DNA of 16,408 nt from Opitutia bacterium (GCA_003157575.1 PMKA01000128.1:1-16408), one strand, 5' to 3'. Numbered from the stretch's first letter, positions 1 through 7,483 are shown. Made by a program: numbers and translations. The notes: a model not told the origin generated them from the sequence alone.

Positions 1-267
1 GATCGTGCACCGGTGCCACGTTTTATGCCTCTCACCGTGTTTCCACCATTTTTGATTGAGCGAGGCGTAAGCGGCAGTGCGACTGTTTCATTCAAAGTGA
101 AAGCTGACGGTTATGTCGAAGAAGCGAAGGTTGAGAGCGCCACTGAACCGGCCTTTGGAGGCTCGGCTTTGGGCACGATCGGCCGTATGGTTTTCAAGCC
201 AGCTACCAAGAATGGGGTGCCTGTCCCGGTCACCGGGAAAGTCACATTCCCATTTACCTACGAATGA
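1..267 (+). CDS. TonB C-terminal domain protein, 3' end only
   Basis: The reading frame is open from the first base of the window, so the 5' end is missing; 88 residues and a TGA stop are visible. The segment looks like the TonB C-terminal domain. A pattern G-V-S-G-S-A-T-V-S-F-K-V is followed by V-E-E-A-K-V-E-S-A-T, then A-L-G-T-I-G-R-M-V-F-K-P-A and a final beta strand ending F-P-F-T-Y-E. This gives the alternating strand-helix-strand order of the fold that contacts outer-membrane receptors in the periplasm. By family knowledge such proteins carry inner-membrane proton-motive energy to TonB-dependent transporters, but the N-terminal anchor cannot be checked here. A GTG at 13 is in frame, but the frame continues upstream of it and there is no reason to start there. 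The gene has no evident link with the polysaccharide genes downstream. Confidence 0.8.
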   Translation, partial: DRAPVPRFMPLTVFPPFLIERGVSGSATVSFKVKADGYVEEAKVESATEPAFGGSALGTIGRMVFKPATKNGVPVPVTGKVTFPFTYE

Positions 268-302
268 AAAGGGAGCCGAACCCAGAAGGTCGTGTGCCGC
301 GA

Positions 303-354
303 TAGCCTGCCTTCGCCACCTCCTTCGCCAAGACTTCGGAGGTCGGGAAGGCTA
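303..354. repeat. Imperfect inverted repeat in intergenic DNA
   Basis: The outer arms TAGCCT (303-308) and AGGCTA (349-354) pair, and an inner pair ACCTCC/GGAGGT lies inside them, with TTCG-containing sequence between. The element sits about 35 bases after the tonB-like stop codon. It could be a transcription terminator lacking a T tract, or a copy of a dispersed intergenic palindromic repeat. Only one copy is seen in this window, so repeat status is unproven. Confidence 0.4.
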
Positions 355-509
355 CGGCAAGGCACGGCGAGCCCTTGCGCGGACTGGTGCGTCTTATGCG
401 TTTTGTTTTTTACCGATGGTTCGGCGGCTGGGTCACGCCTCGTGCGTGCGCACGATCCATGCCCGCCGTCCTCATGGCAGGCTGGTAGCGTTCAGCGGAT
501 CCAGCTCCG

Positions 510-537
510 TTGACATTCCAACTGGAATGCCCATGAT
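510..537 (+). promoter_or_regulatory. Candidate promoter of hicBA
   Basis: A perfect TTGACA lies at 510-515. After 16 bases comes CATGAT (532-537), which matches TATAAT at four of six positions. The site is 15 bases upstream of the hicB start codon, so transcription would begin close to the start and give a very short or absent leader. That agrees with the lack of a recognisable Shine-Dalgarno site before hicB. The assignment rests on motif match and position only. Confidence 0.45.
514..529. promoter_or_regulatory. Palindromic candidate operator in the hicBA promoter
   Basis: CATTCCA (514-520) and TGGAATG (523-529) form a perfect 7-bp inverted repeat with a 2-base spacer. It lies in the spacer between the candidate -35 and -10 elements. 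A dimeric repressor bound here would cover the promoter, as expected for an autoregulated toxin-antitoxin operon. Which protein binds it is unknown; the short HicB encoded next door shows no obvious added DNA-binding domain. Confidence 0.45.
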
Positions 538-552
538 TCGTGCGTTGGCTCA

Positions 553-744
553 ATGAAAACGACAGGCTACACCTACTGGCTAGACGGCGAGTTCTTCATC
601 GGCTATCTGGACGATTATCCGGACTATCTGACGCAGGGCATGTCGCTGGAAGATCTCAAAGATCACTTGATGGATCTTTTCCAAGATCTTACGTCAGGTG
701 TTATCCCGAACGTTCGAAAACACGCGCAGCTTGAGGTCGCATGA
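553..744 (+). CDS. hicB: HicB-family antitoxin, short form
   Basis: This 63-residue acidic protein has the partial RNase-H-like HicB pattern: a tyrosine-rich first strand pair (T-Y-W-L-D-G-E-F-F-I-G-Y, residues 7-18), then P-D-Y-L-T-Q-G (23-29) and a helix S-L-E-D-L-K-D-H-L-M-D-L (31-42). It ends T-S-G-V-I-P, typical of short HicB proteins. By family knowledge HicB binds and blocks the HicA mRNA interferase. Many HicB proteins also carry a C-terminal ribbon-helix-helix or helix-turn-helix domain for autorepression, and none is apparent here. The ATG at 553 is chosen because it begins the conserved strand and sits just behind a promoter-like site. There is no good Shine-Dalgarno sequence. The stop overlaps the hicA start by ATGA, indicating translational coupling. 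Order is antitoxin first, the reverse of the classical hicAB order. Confidence 0.82.
   Translation: MKTTGYTYWLDGEFFIGYLDDYPDYLTQGMSLEDLKDHLMDLFQDLTSGVIPNVRKHAQLEVA
733..736 (+). promoter_or_regulatory. Shine-Dalgarno site of hicA
   Basis: GAGG lies four bases before the ATG at 741, inside the last codons of hicB. It supports the hicA start and the coupled reading of the two genes. Confidence 0.5.
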
Positions 745-920
745 AGCGGCGCGATCTGATTCAGCAGATCGAATCTCTCGGAGCGAAGTTCATCCGACAC
801 GGCGGCAGACACGACTGGTACCAGAATTCTGAGTCCAAGTTGGCTCAGCCCGTGCCGCGGCATTCGGAAATCAACGAGATGTTGGCGAAGAGCATCCTTA
901 AGAAACTCGGTAAGACGTGA
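741..920 (+). CDS. hicA: HicA-family mRNA interferase toxin
   Basis: This 59-residue basic protein begins M-K-R-R-D-L-I-Q-Q-I and continues L-G-A-K-F-I-R-H-G-G-R-H-D-W-Y. The small double-stranded-RNA-binding-like HicA fold normally has a helix, then a strand with a Gly-Gly-x-His motif in which the histidine is catalytic; here that is His24. The following P-V-P-R-H-S-E-I-N (about 37-45) and a C-terminal helix M-L-A-K-S-I-L-K-K-L are also typical, so the toxin looks intact. It cleaves mRNA when free of HicB (family knowledge). The ATG overlaps the hicB stop by four bases and has a GAGG four bases upstream. The gene is short enough to be missed by automatic gene calling with a 60-codon cutoff. 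Confidence 0.85.
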   Translation: MKRRDLIQQIESLGAKFIRHGGRHDWYQNSESKLAQPVPRHSEINEMLAKSILKKLGKT

Positions 921-934
921 CGCCGAATCGGGTA

Positions 935-957
935 GCCGGCGGTGATTAGCCGCCGGC
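935..957 (+). terminator. GC-rich hairpin after hicA, possible terminator
   Basis: GCCGGCGG (935-942) and CCGCCGGC (950-957) form a perfect 8-bp stem around a 7-base loop, starting 14 bases after the hicA stop. The downstream sequence is C-rich rather than T-rich, so it is not a canonical intrinsic terminator. It may end the hicBA transcript or stabilise its 3' end. The remaining bases up to 1028 show no convincing promoter. Confidence 0.45.
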
Positions 958-1028
958 CCCCACACCCTTCTTTGCGGGGCGCTAGGTCTTGCGGCCGGGC
1001 CCCAGTGCGTTTGTGATCGGGGCGCCAT

Positions 1029-3608
1029 ATGATCACGGCCCGCCCCGGCTCGCTGCCAACGAAGATCCCCGCTTTTCTTTGCGTGCTCGCGATCGCGGCG
1101 TTCGCCGCCCTTTCGCTGAGCGCCAACGGCGCCACCCGGTTTTACCAGTGGCCGTGGTTCTTCTACTGGCAGATCCTGTTGATCGCGCCGGTTGGTGCGC
1201 TGGCGGGAATGCTGCTCTGCACGGCGCGCCTTGCGCGTTTCGGGGGATGGCTGGACGGAGGGCTCGTGCTGTTTACAGCGGCAAACGTCATCGCCGCGCT
1301 CTTGAGCCCGTTCCGGCCGCAGAGCCTCAACCTGGCGCTGATCCCTGTTTCCGGGGTCAGCCTGGCCTATCTCGGCCTGGACTGGATTGAACGCGACGCC
1401 TCTGCGCGCCAGCGGCGAACTGCGCTCCTCGGGGAGACGATCGGTGCGTTGATGCTCCTGTTTGTCGCAGTGAGTCTTCTCCTCTGGCTGTTCGCGGATG
1501 TTCTGCCGGCGTTGTCGGCCGGCTCGCCCTTGCGGGATGCACTCCGTATCCGTAATCTGGAGCCTTTCGGGCATTCGCTTTACACCGCCGGAGCGGCGGT
1601 GTTGAGCGCCCCCTGGCTCACGGTGCTGGCAATCACCGGACCCCGCCGGTGGCGCCGCCTCCGGCTTTCTGCCGCCGCGCTTGCCCTGGTGCTCGTCACG
1701 ACCACCAGCAGCCGTGGGGGCGCTGCGGCTGTCGTCACGATGCTCGCCTGTGCTGCGACGATCTGGCTCTTCAATTCCGCCCTCTCCCTTCGCCGGCGCC
1801 TCCTGATCGCGGGCTGCGCGCTTGCCGCGGCAGCGCTCGCAATCGCCTTCGACCCCCGCCTGAACGACCTGATTCTCAACCGGCGGTGGAGCGGCATTGC
1901 GACGGAAAGCAACCGGCAGCACGCAGCCATGGTGCAGGCCGGCTGGTTGATGGGATGCGACCGGCCTCTTCTCGGCTACGGTCCGGGGGCCGTTCCATTG
2001 GTCTATCCGCGGTACCGGGCCCGGCTTTCAGGCGGCACCGACAACGCGCTCCAACTGCACAACGCGCCGGCGCAAATCTGGGCCGAGCTCGGTGCGGCGG
2101 GCATCGCGGCCCTCGTCCTTTTGCTCGCCGGCATCGTCAAGCTCGGCATTGAAATCCTTCCGATGTTCCCGGGACGCTCGAACGCCTCGGGCGGGCCCGG
2201 CCTTCGCCCGGGCGCCATGGCCGGCGGACCGCCTGTGCTGTTCCCGGCCGCTCATCTTCGCGCACAGGCCACGTTGATCGCATTTGCCGGCTATGCCGTG
2301 TTTTCGCTCTTCGATTCCCAGCTCGATGTTCCCTGGTTCATGTTCACGGTCGCCGCTCTGCTTATCATGCTGCGGGTCTCTTCTGAAGACCCGGCCACTG
2401 CTGCGGCCGGCTGTCCCGCAATTTCTGCGACGGCCGCACGTGTCGCAGGAGGACTCCTGCTCGCGTGTCTGGCCGCAATCGTATGCCCGCTTGTGCCGGA
2501 TTTGCGTGCCCGGGAGCTGTTCTGGGAGGCCGCCAACTCACGGGAGGCCGGCGACAGCGACGCGTTTCTAGTCGGGGCCGCGCATGCTGCCGCGACGGCT
2601 CCCTTGAATCCGTTCTATCCGACCCAGATCGCGGCGTTCCATGCGGAGGAATACGTCAGGGCGGACAATGCTGTGGAACAGGCGCGCGCCCATGACCGCT
2701 GCTGCGAGGTTCTTCAGCGGACCTTGCGGGTCGACCCGGACCAGGACTACTGCCATTTCAACCTGGGCTGGCTGCTTCTGGCGCAGCGGCCGCTTGAGGC
2801 GGAGGAGCATTTCCGCGCCTCCGCGCGGCTTTCCCCCTACCGCGCTGGCGTGTATCTCGGCCTCGGGCTGAGCCTGCTCGAGCACGATGAAACCGCGGCA
2901 TCCATCGCATTCGCCCTGGAGTGGGCAAACGATCCCCACGCAATGAGCTCGCCCCGCTGGGACACGCCCGAGCGCGCGGCCTGGCGCGGCCGGATTGCGG
3001 ACTCCCTGCAACGCCTCGCCGGCCGCTGGATTGAGGAGGAGCCGCTGACGGTTTCCGAACAGGCACAGATCCGTTATGTCGCCGCGCTGGCCGGCTGGTG
3101 GGCCAGTCGCTCCGCCGACGTGGCGACGCTTGTCTGCTGCGGTTCGCCCGACCAGCGCCGTTTCTTTCAGCAGCTCGATGCGATCGAACGGCGGACCTAT
3201 GTGCCGGACAAGGCGGGCGCGCCCGATCCGTGGGAGGAGCTCTATGTCGCCTGGCGCGATGACGCGATCCCGGCCTCTCTCGACGCGGAGCAGCCGGCGT
3301 TCGCCGCAGCCCTTCGGCGGAGGATCGCCGCGCACCGGCAGTCGTTCGCGCAACTGCTGACGGCGTCCGTCGGCGGCGAGGCCGCGTTGGTGCGGTTCGG
3401 ACGCAACGAACGTCCCGGCTACAGCATCATGGCGCGAAACCAGGACGGTTTCATCCTGCGCGATGTGTATATATATCCTGAAAACCTCGTGGCCGAAAGA
3501 TACGCCTCGTTTCTTTTCCCGGAAAAAGGTTATCTCTCCGATCGTCTGCTGCTCAAGACCATGAACGAGACCGCACCCAACGCCACAACCCGGGAAATCG
3601 CGAAATGA
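1029..3608 (+). CDS. O-antigen ligase/polymerase-like membrane protein with TPR-like C-terminal half
   Basis: This 859-residue protein has about ten hydrophobic segments up to roughly residue 490. It then has a soluble tail, so it is about twice the usual length of a WaaL/Wzy-type protein. Family signatures are T-T-S-S-R-G-G (224-230), P-L-L-G-Y-G-P-G (313-320) and L-H-N-A-P-A-Q-I-W-A-E-L-G (343-355). The last matches the H-N...E-L-G loop of the Wzy_C family. These enzymes polymerise or ligate undecaprenyl-linked glycans at the periplasmic face. Residues about 570-620 read as TPR-like helices. Residues about 640-859 are not recognised. Residues 383-402 are a Gly/Pro/Ala-rich loop encoded by GC-rich palindromic sequence. 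The ATG at 1029 is preceded by a weak GGGG. The stop is one base before the next start, so the two are surely co-transcribed. Whether it is a ligase or a polymerase cannot be decided from sequence. Confidence 0.82.
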   Translation: MITARPGSLPTKIPAFLCVLAIAAFAALSLSANGATRFYQWPWFFYWQILLIAPVGALAGMLLCTARLARFGGWLDGGLVLFTAANVIAALLSPFRPQSLNLALIPVSGVSLAYLGLDWIERDASARQRRTALLGETIGALMLLFVAVSLLLWLFADVLPALSAGSPLRDALRIRNLEPFGHSLYTAGAAVLSAPWLTVLAITGPRRWRRLRLSAAALALVLVTTTSSRGGAAAVVTMLACAATIWLFNSALSLRRRLLIAGCALAAAALAIAFDPRLNDLILNRRWSGIATESNRQHAAMVQAGWLMGCDRPLLGYGPGAVPLVYPRYRARLSGGTDNALQLHNAPAQIWAELGAAGIAALVLLLAGIVKLGIEILPMFPGRSNASGGPGLRPGAMAGGPPVLFPAAHLRAQATLIAFAGYAVFSLFDSQLDVPWFMFTVAALLIMLRVSSEDPATAAAGCPAISATAARVAGGLLLACLAAIVCPLVPDLRARELFWEAANSREAGDSDAFLVGAAHAAATAPLNPFYPTQIAAFHAEEYVRADNAVEQARAHDRCCEVLQRTLRVDPDQDYCHFNLGWLLLAQRPLEAEEHFRASARLSPYRAGVYLGLGLSLLEHDETAASIAFALEWANDPHAMSSPRWDTPERAAWRGRIADSLQRLAGRWIEEEPLTVSEQAQIRYVAALAGWWASRSADVATLVCCGSPDQRRFFQQLDAIERRTYVPDKAGAPDPWEELYVAWRDDAIPASLDAEQPAFAAALRRRIAAHRQSFAQLLTASVGGEAALVRFGRNERPGYSIMARNQDGFILRDVYIYPENLVAERYASFLFPEKGYLSDRLLLKTMNETAPNATTREIAK

Positions 3609-3609
3609 G

Positions 3610-5046
3610 ATGAACGGACCCGCTCCGCAGAACCTCCGCCATCGCACGCTGCCGCTCCTGCTGGTCGCAGGCGACACGGCGTGCGTGTTCGCGGGTCTGT
3701 TGATCGGCTACGGCCTGCGCTACCACACGCCGATCGGATCGATGTTCATCGAAGTGGAAGGCGCCCGCCTTCGCGACTATCTCCCGTTGTTGTTTCTCGG
3801 CACGGCCTTCCTTCTGGGAGCCTTCGCGCACCTCAATCTCTACGACGAACGCCTGCTCCTGCGCCGTTACCACGCGTTGAACATCATCCTCAAGGGCACG
3901 GCGTTCTGGCTGTTCGCGTATCTCGGGCTCTCGCTCGTGCTGAAGTTCAGTCCGCCCATCTCGCGGCTGTTTGTCGTTTTCGCCTGCGCGGGCGTCCTGA
4001 CCCTGCTCTACGCGTGGCGCAGCGTCTTCTACGCATTGATCGTCTCTCCCAGGCTGCGCACGCGCATCCAGCAGCGGGTCGCCCTTCTGGGATGGACCAA
4101 TGAAGCCCAGGTGCTCGTGGCCGATATTCAACAAAGCGCCGCACATCCCTTCCGCCTCGTCGGAATCGTCGATCTGCCCTCAGACGAATCGAGCCGCCCG
4201 CCCTTCTCAGCCGGGCTGCCCTCGCTCGGCGGGTTTGCCGATCTGCCGGGGCTGCTGGAGCGCCACGAGATCGACATCCTCATCGCGGTCCGCCTCGACA
4301 TGCCGCGCGCCGATCTGGCGCGGCTCGTCACGCTTTGCGAGCGCTCCTATGTCGAGTTAAAGATCATTCCCTCGGTGTTCCAGATCTTCGTCTCTGGCCT
4401 GCGGCTTCAGACGTTTGGCAGGGTGCCGGTGCTGGGCATCGAGGATCTGGCGATCAACAAGCTCTTCAACCGGGCCATCAAGCGCGGGATGGATCTTGTC
4501 GGCTCCGTGCTCGGGCTCGTCCTGTCGGCCCCGGTGGTGGCGTTGCTGGCCGTGCTCATCAAACGCGAGTCGCCCGGCGGCCCGGTCTTCTTCCGCCAGC
4601 CGCGGGTGGGCGCCGGACACCAGCCCTTCACCCTTTACAAGCTGCGCAGCATGACGCCTGACGCGGCCGGCAGCGACGACGAGCAGGTGAGCACCCGGCC
4701 CGGCGATCCGCGCCTGCTTCGGCTCGGCCGCTTCATGCGCCGATGGAATCTGGACGAGCTTCCGCAATTCTGGAACGTGCTCCGCGGCGAGATGAGCCTG
4801 ATCGGACCGCGGCCCGAACGGCCACACCATGTCGACCAGCTCGCCGGGGCGATTCCGCACTACCTGCCGCGCCACCTCGTGAAGCCGGGCATGACCGGCT
4901 GGGCGCAGGTGAACGGTCTGCGCGGGGGAAGCGCGCTGGACCAGCGAATCCAGTATGACATCTATTACATCGAGAACTGGTCGCTCTGGCTCGATCTGCA
5001 GATTCTCCTGCTGACCCTTGTGCGCTGGCGCAACACCGCCGAATGA
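3610..5046 (+). CDS. Undecaprenyl-phosphate sugar phosphotransferase, WcaJ type
   Basis: This 478-residue protein has the full polyprenyl glycosylphosphotransferase layout. Four N-terminal membrane segments (about 13-35, 57-77, 92-112, 119-139) come first. A CoA-binding-like Rossmann domain (about 155-270) follows. The last part is a membrane re-entrant helix and catalytic domain (about 290-478). Diagnostic motifs are K-R-G-M-D-L-V-G-S (291-299), Y-K-L-R-S-M (343-348), L-D-E-L-P-Q with the catalytic Asp382-Glu383 pair, S-L-I-G-P-R-P-E (396-403) and K-P-G-M-T-G-W-A-Q-V (425-434). The family transfers a hexose-1-phosphate from a nucleotide sugar to undecaprenyl phosphate, the first step of repeat-unit synthesis, at the inner membrane. 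Glucose is the usual WcaJ sugar, but specificity cannot be read from sequence. The gene starts one base after the ligase-like stop. Confidence 0.93.
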   Translation: MNGPAPQNLRHRTLPLLLVAGDTACVFAGLLIGYGLRYHTPIGSMFIEVEGARLRDYLPLLFLGTAFLLGAFAHLNLYDERLLLRRYHALNIILKGTAFWLFAYLGLSLVLKFSPPISRLFVVFACAGVLTLLYAWRSVFYALIVSPRLRTRIQQRVALLGWTNEAQVLVADIQQSAAHPFRLVGIVDLPSDESSRPPFSAGLPSLGGFADLPGLLERHEIDILIAVRLDMPRADLARLVTLCERSYVELKIIPSVFQIFVSGLRLQTFGRVPVLGIEDLAINKLFNRAIKRGMDLVGSVLGLVLSAPVVALLAVLIKRESPGGPVFFRQPRVGAGHQPFTLYKLRSMTPDAAGSDDEQVSTRPGDPRLLRLGRFMRRWNLDELPQFWNVLRGEMSLIGPRPERPHHVDQLAGAIPHYLPRHLVKPGMTGWAQVNGLRGGSALDQRIQYDIYYIENWSLWLDLQILLLTLVRWRNTAE

Positions 5047-5097
5047 AGCAGACCCTGCAGGAGCGGCCGCCCGTGTTTCGGGCTCGCCACCCACGCC

Positions 5098-6504
5098 ATG
5101 GTCCGGCTCATTTCCCCCATGACCACCCCGGTCGGTGAAACGGCCCAAGAACCTGGGGGCGCCCGCCAGCGGCTGCCCTGCGTGGCATTCGTGGCCGGGG
5201 CGTTCGTCGTCTGCCTGATACGGCTGGCCGGTTTTGTGGAGGCCGACGCAGTGAACGTCTTTTTCGAGGATCAGTGGGATTTTCTCCGGCCGCTTTTCGA
5301 AAGACGTGGTCCGTTGAGTTGTTTCTTCTGGCAGCATGGGCCGCACCGCCAGGGCCTCGGGGGTGTCATCGACTGGTTTCTGTTCAACGCCACAGGATGG
5401 AACAACTGTTCGGAAGCCTGGGCCGCTTTCGTGGTGCTTTCTCTCGCAACGATCGTTGCAATCGCCCTGGCGGTCCGGCTGCGCGGACACCTTTCCTGGA
5501 TCGACGCCTCGTTCCCCCTGCTGATCCTCAGCCCGATCCACTGGGAGACGATGGTTCTCACGCCAAATCTCGCCCATTCAATCCTCCCACTTTTGCTCAC
5601 CCTGCTTCTGGCGTATGTCTGGGGGCCGGCCGGCCCGGCGTGCCGGATCATTGGAGCCTGCGTTTTCGGAACACTGGCCCTGTTCACCGGGTTCGGCTCC
5701 TGTTGCTTCCCGGTTGTCGTGTGTCTTGCCTTCCTGCTGCTGCTGCGCCCGGGAAACGCCGCGGCGCCGACGGGAAGACGCCAGCTTCTCGCAATCCTGA
5801 TCGTACTCGCCGTCGCATCAGCGGGCTTCGCACTGGGATATCACTGGAATCCCGCCGTGCCCGGCTGGAGGTTTCCCGTGCCGGAATGGTGGGATTACCC
5901 GCGTTTCTGCGCCCTCATGTTCACCGGTCTGATCGGATGGCGGACGATCTCCATTCCTTCGACGATCGTCGGATTCGCGATGCTGTCCCTGGTGACCGCA
6001 GCATTTGTTGTCGCCGCCACCGCGATCTGGAGGCGCCGAGCAACGCCCCGGCTTCAGGCCGTGTTTGTTCTCATCGGGACTTCGCTCGTGTACGCAGTAT
6101 TGACCGCGATCGGCCGCCTGCCAATCACCTTGCAGGCTGCATTCATGTGGCGGTATGCCACGCTCATGACGCCGGCGCTATGTGGATTGGTCCTGGCCTT
6201 TGAAGGAATCGGGGCATCCAGGGGTCCCGGATTCCGGTCCGCATTCATTGTCGGCTGGCTGGCGCTATCCTGTGTCATCTGGAGCGATCTCAAGCCAGAA
6301 CGCTACGGAGCGGCCATCGCGGAGGCAAAAAAGCAGTGGGCCGTCAGCTACCTCCGGACGCATGATCTCGACGCTGCAAACAGATCCTCCGGTTTTGCGG
6401 TCTATTCGCCGTCGCCTGCTTCACCAGAGGTAGCGGCGCACCTTCGTTGGCTGGAAAAACAGCACCTGTCGTTCTTCCGTGACCCGCCCGATGGGTCGCA
6501 ATGA
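5098..6504 (+). CDS. Polytopic membrane protein with D-Q-W and H-x-x-H-R motifs, GT-C-like
   Basis: This 468-residue protein has about ten membrane segments. The first large outer loop holds F-E-D-Q-W-D-F (56-62) and W-Q-H-G-P-H-R (78-84), a later segment has H-W-E-T-M-V-L-T (148-155), and W-R-Y-A lies near 351. The same motifs in the same order occur in the minus-strand protein at 7502-9121 (D-D-Q-W-E, H-N-E-H-R-I, W-H-N-V-I-W-G-F-Q, S-R-Y-A). The two are therefore divergent paralogues. An acidic residue in the first outer loop and multiple membrane helices resemble GT-C enzymes that use polyprenyl-phosphate sugars, but this is inference and I recognise no named family. The start at 5098 follows an in-frame stop at 5044; an ATG at 5119 is possible and neither has a clear ribosome binding site. 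The C-terminal 70 residues are soluble. It is the last gene of the plus-strand set, 51 bases after the transferase. Confidence 0.72.
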   Translation: MVRLISPMTTPVGETAQEPGGARQRLPCVAFVAGAFVVCLIRLAGFVEADAVNVFFEDQWDFLRPLFERRGPLSCFFWQHGPHRQGLGGVIDWFLFNATGWNNCSEAWAAFVVLSLATIVAIALAVRLRGHLSWIDASFPLLILSPIHWETMVLTPNLAHSILPLLLTLLLAYVWGPAGPACRIIGACVFGTLALFTGFGSCCFPVVVCLAFLLLLRPGNAAAPTGRRQLLAILIVLAVASAGFALGYHWNPAVPGWRFPVPEWWDYPRFCALMFTGLIGWRTISIPSTIVGFAMLSLVTAAFVVAATAIWRRRATPRLQAVFVLIGTSLVYAVLTAIGRLPITLQAAFMWRYATLMTPALCGLVLAFEGIGASRGPGFRSAFIVGWLALSCVIWSDLKPERYGAAIAEAKKQWAVSYLRTHDLDAANRSSGFAVYSPSPASPEVAAHLRWLEKQHLSFFRDPPDGSQ

Positions 6505-6541
6505 TGGATCAACACGGCACCGTATCCCGTTTGCCGCACCG

Positions 6542-7483
6542 CTAGACTGGCTTCACATGCCGGTAACCGCGTAAGCGCGCCCGGACGAGCGAGAGCGTCT
6601 TCCATGCACCGAACGCCAACCGGTACTTCAAGGCGACGAAGCGCGAGCCGCGGGGGTTGAAATGCTTCAAATAGACGTCCCTGTTCGCATCGAAGATCGC
6701 GCGGGCCATGCGCTCGTAATCCTTTCCCACGCTCACGCCTTTGAGGTGTGTGATCGCGACACGCCCGTCGTACACGATCCGATAGCCAGCGCGGGCCACG
6801 CGGATGCAGAGGTCAAGATCGTCGCCGTACATGAAGAACGCCTCGTCAAACAACCCGACGCGCTCAAGGACCTCGCGCCGGGCCATCATGAACGCACCGT
6901 TGATCGCGCCGACGTCATAGGTCCCGTCAACCGGCAGATGCGTCAGATTGTAGCCGGCGAAAAGCTTCGCGTGCGGGAACGCCGCCGCCAGACCGCTTGC
7001 GCGGCAAAACCCGTCCCAAAGCGTCGGAATCGAGCGCCGGCAGGCAGGGTCCATTGAACCGTCCGCGAGCACAAGCTTCGGCGAGATCAGGCCGATGCCA
7101 GGTTCGGTCTGAAGACGCCGCACGCAATGCTCCAGCGCCGCCGCGTTGCTGACGGTGTCGGGGTTAAGAAAAAGGACCTGTTCACCCGACGACTGCGCAA
7201 AGCCGAGGTTGTTCGCGCGGCCAAAACCGAGGTTTCCCGGAGCAGCAAGATACCGTACCCAGAGAAAATCGCTCCGCACGATCTCGCCGGCGCCATCGCC
7301 CGGAGAATTGTCCACCACAAGCACCTCGACATCCCCCTCCCCGCCATCAACACCGAGCCGTTGCGGGATCGACGCCAAGCACGGCCCGATTTCGTCGCGG
7401 GACTTGTAGGCAATAATGATGACGGAAAGTTGCGGTCGCTCGGATGCCAAGGCACACGGTAGTCTGATCCGTCGCAACCGCAC
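6542..7483 (-). CDS. GT2 glycosyltransferase, WbbL (rhamnosyltransferase)-like
   Basis: This 313-residue soluble GT-A enzyme has the usual order of motifs: S-V-I-I-I-A-Y (20-26), V-V-D-N-S (56-60), N-L-G-F-G-R-A-N-N (84-92) and F-L-N-P-D-T (105-110) with the DxD-like metal site. The acceptor-side motif M-Y-G-D-D-L-D-L-C-I-R (218-228) follows, and T-H-L-K-G at 245-249. The N-L-G-F-x-x-A-N-N and D-x-D-L-C-x-R pair is typical of WbbL-type transferases that add rhamnose or similar sugars to lipid-linked intermediates at the cytoplasmic face. The sugar is not provable here. The start is a GTG at 7483, 18 bases after the stop of the preceding membrane-protein gene; no ATG is available near the conserved N-terminus. 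It is the last gene of the minus-strand series and converges on the plus-strand set with 37 bases between stops and no strong terminator. Confidence 0.9.
   Translation of the reverse strand: MRLRRIRLPCALASERPQLSVIIIAYKSRDEIGPCLASIPQRLGVDGGEGDVEVLVVDNSPGDGAGEIVRSDFLWVRYLAAPGNLGFGRANNLGFAQSSGEQVLFLNPDTVSNAAALEHCVRRLQTEPGIGLISPKLVLADGSMDPACRRSIPTLWDGFCRASGLAAAFPHAKLFAGYNLTHLPVDGTYDVGAINGAFMMARREVLERVGLFDEAFFMYGDDLDLCIRVARAGYRIVYDGRVAITHLKGVSVGKDYERMARAIFDANRDVYLKHFNPRGSRFVALKYRLAFGAWKTLSLVRARLRGYRHVKPV

Noticed and set aside
113..556. Plus-strand open frame (147 codons) between the tonB-like gene and hicB
   Set aside because: It overlaps the tonB-like frame and translates the inverted repeat. 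Composition is Arg/Ser-rich without domain features, and it runs into the hicB promoter.
663..1922. Long minus-strand open frame (419 codons) opposite hicBA and the ligase-like gene
   Set aside because: Arg/Gln/Glu-rich low-complexity product with no motif. It is the antisense of a clear HicBA pair and a membrane protein, and is explained by high third-position GC.
2568..3677. Minus-strand open frame (369 codons) opposite the ligase-like C-terminal region
   Set aside because: No recognisable domain, and it spans the junction of two well-supported plus-strand genes; antisense shadow.
5069..5083. Hairpin GCCCG/CGGGC between the WcaJ-type gene and the next gene
   Set aside because: A 5-bp stem in GC-rich DNA is expected by chance and no T tract follows; the genes are probably co-transcribed.
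4357..5577. Minus-strand open frame (406 codons) opposite the WcaJ-type gene
   Set aside because: The plus-strand frame has full family motifs; the antisense product is basic and motif-free.
6515..6536. Hairpin CGGCA/TGCCG between the convergent genes as a bidirectional terminator
   Set aside because: Only 5 bp of stem, a 12-base loop and no T tract on either strand; too weak to call.
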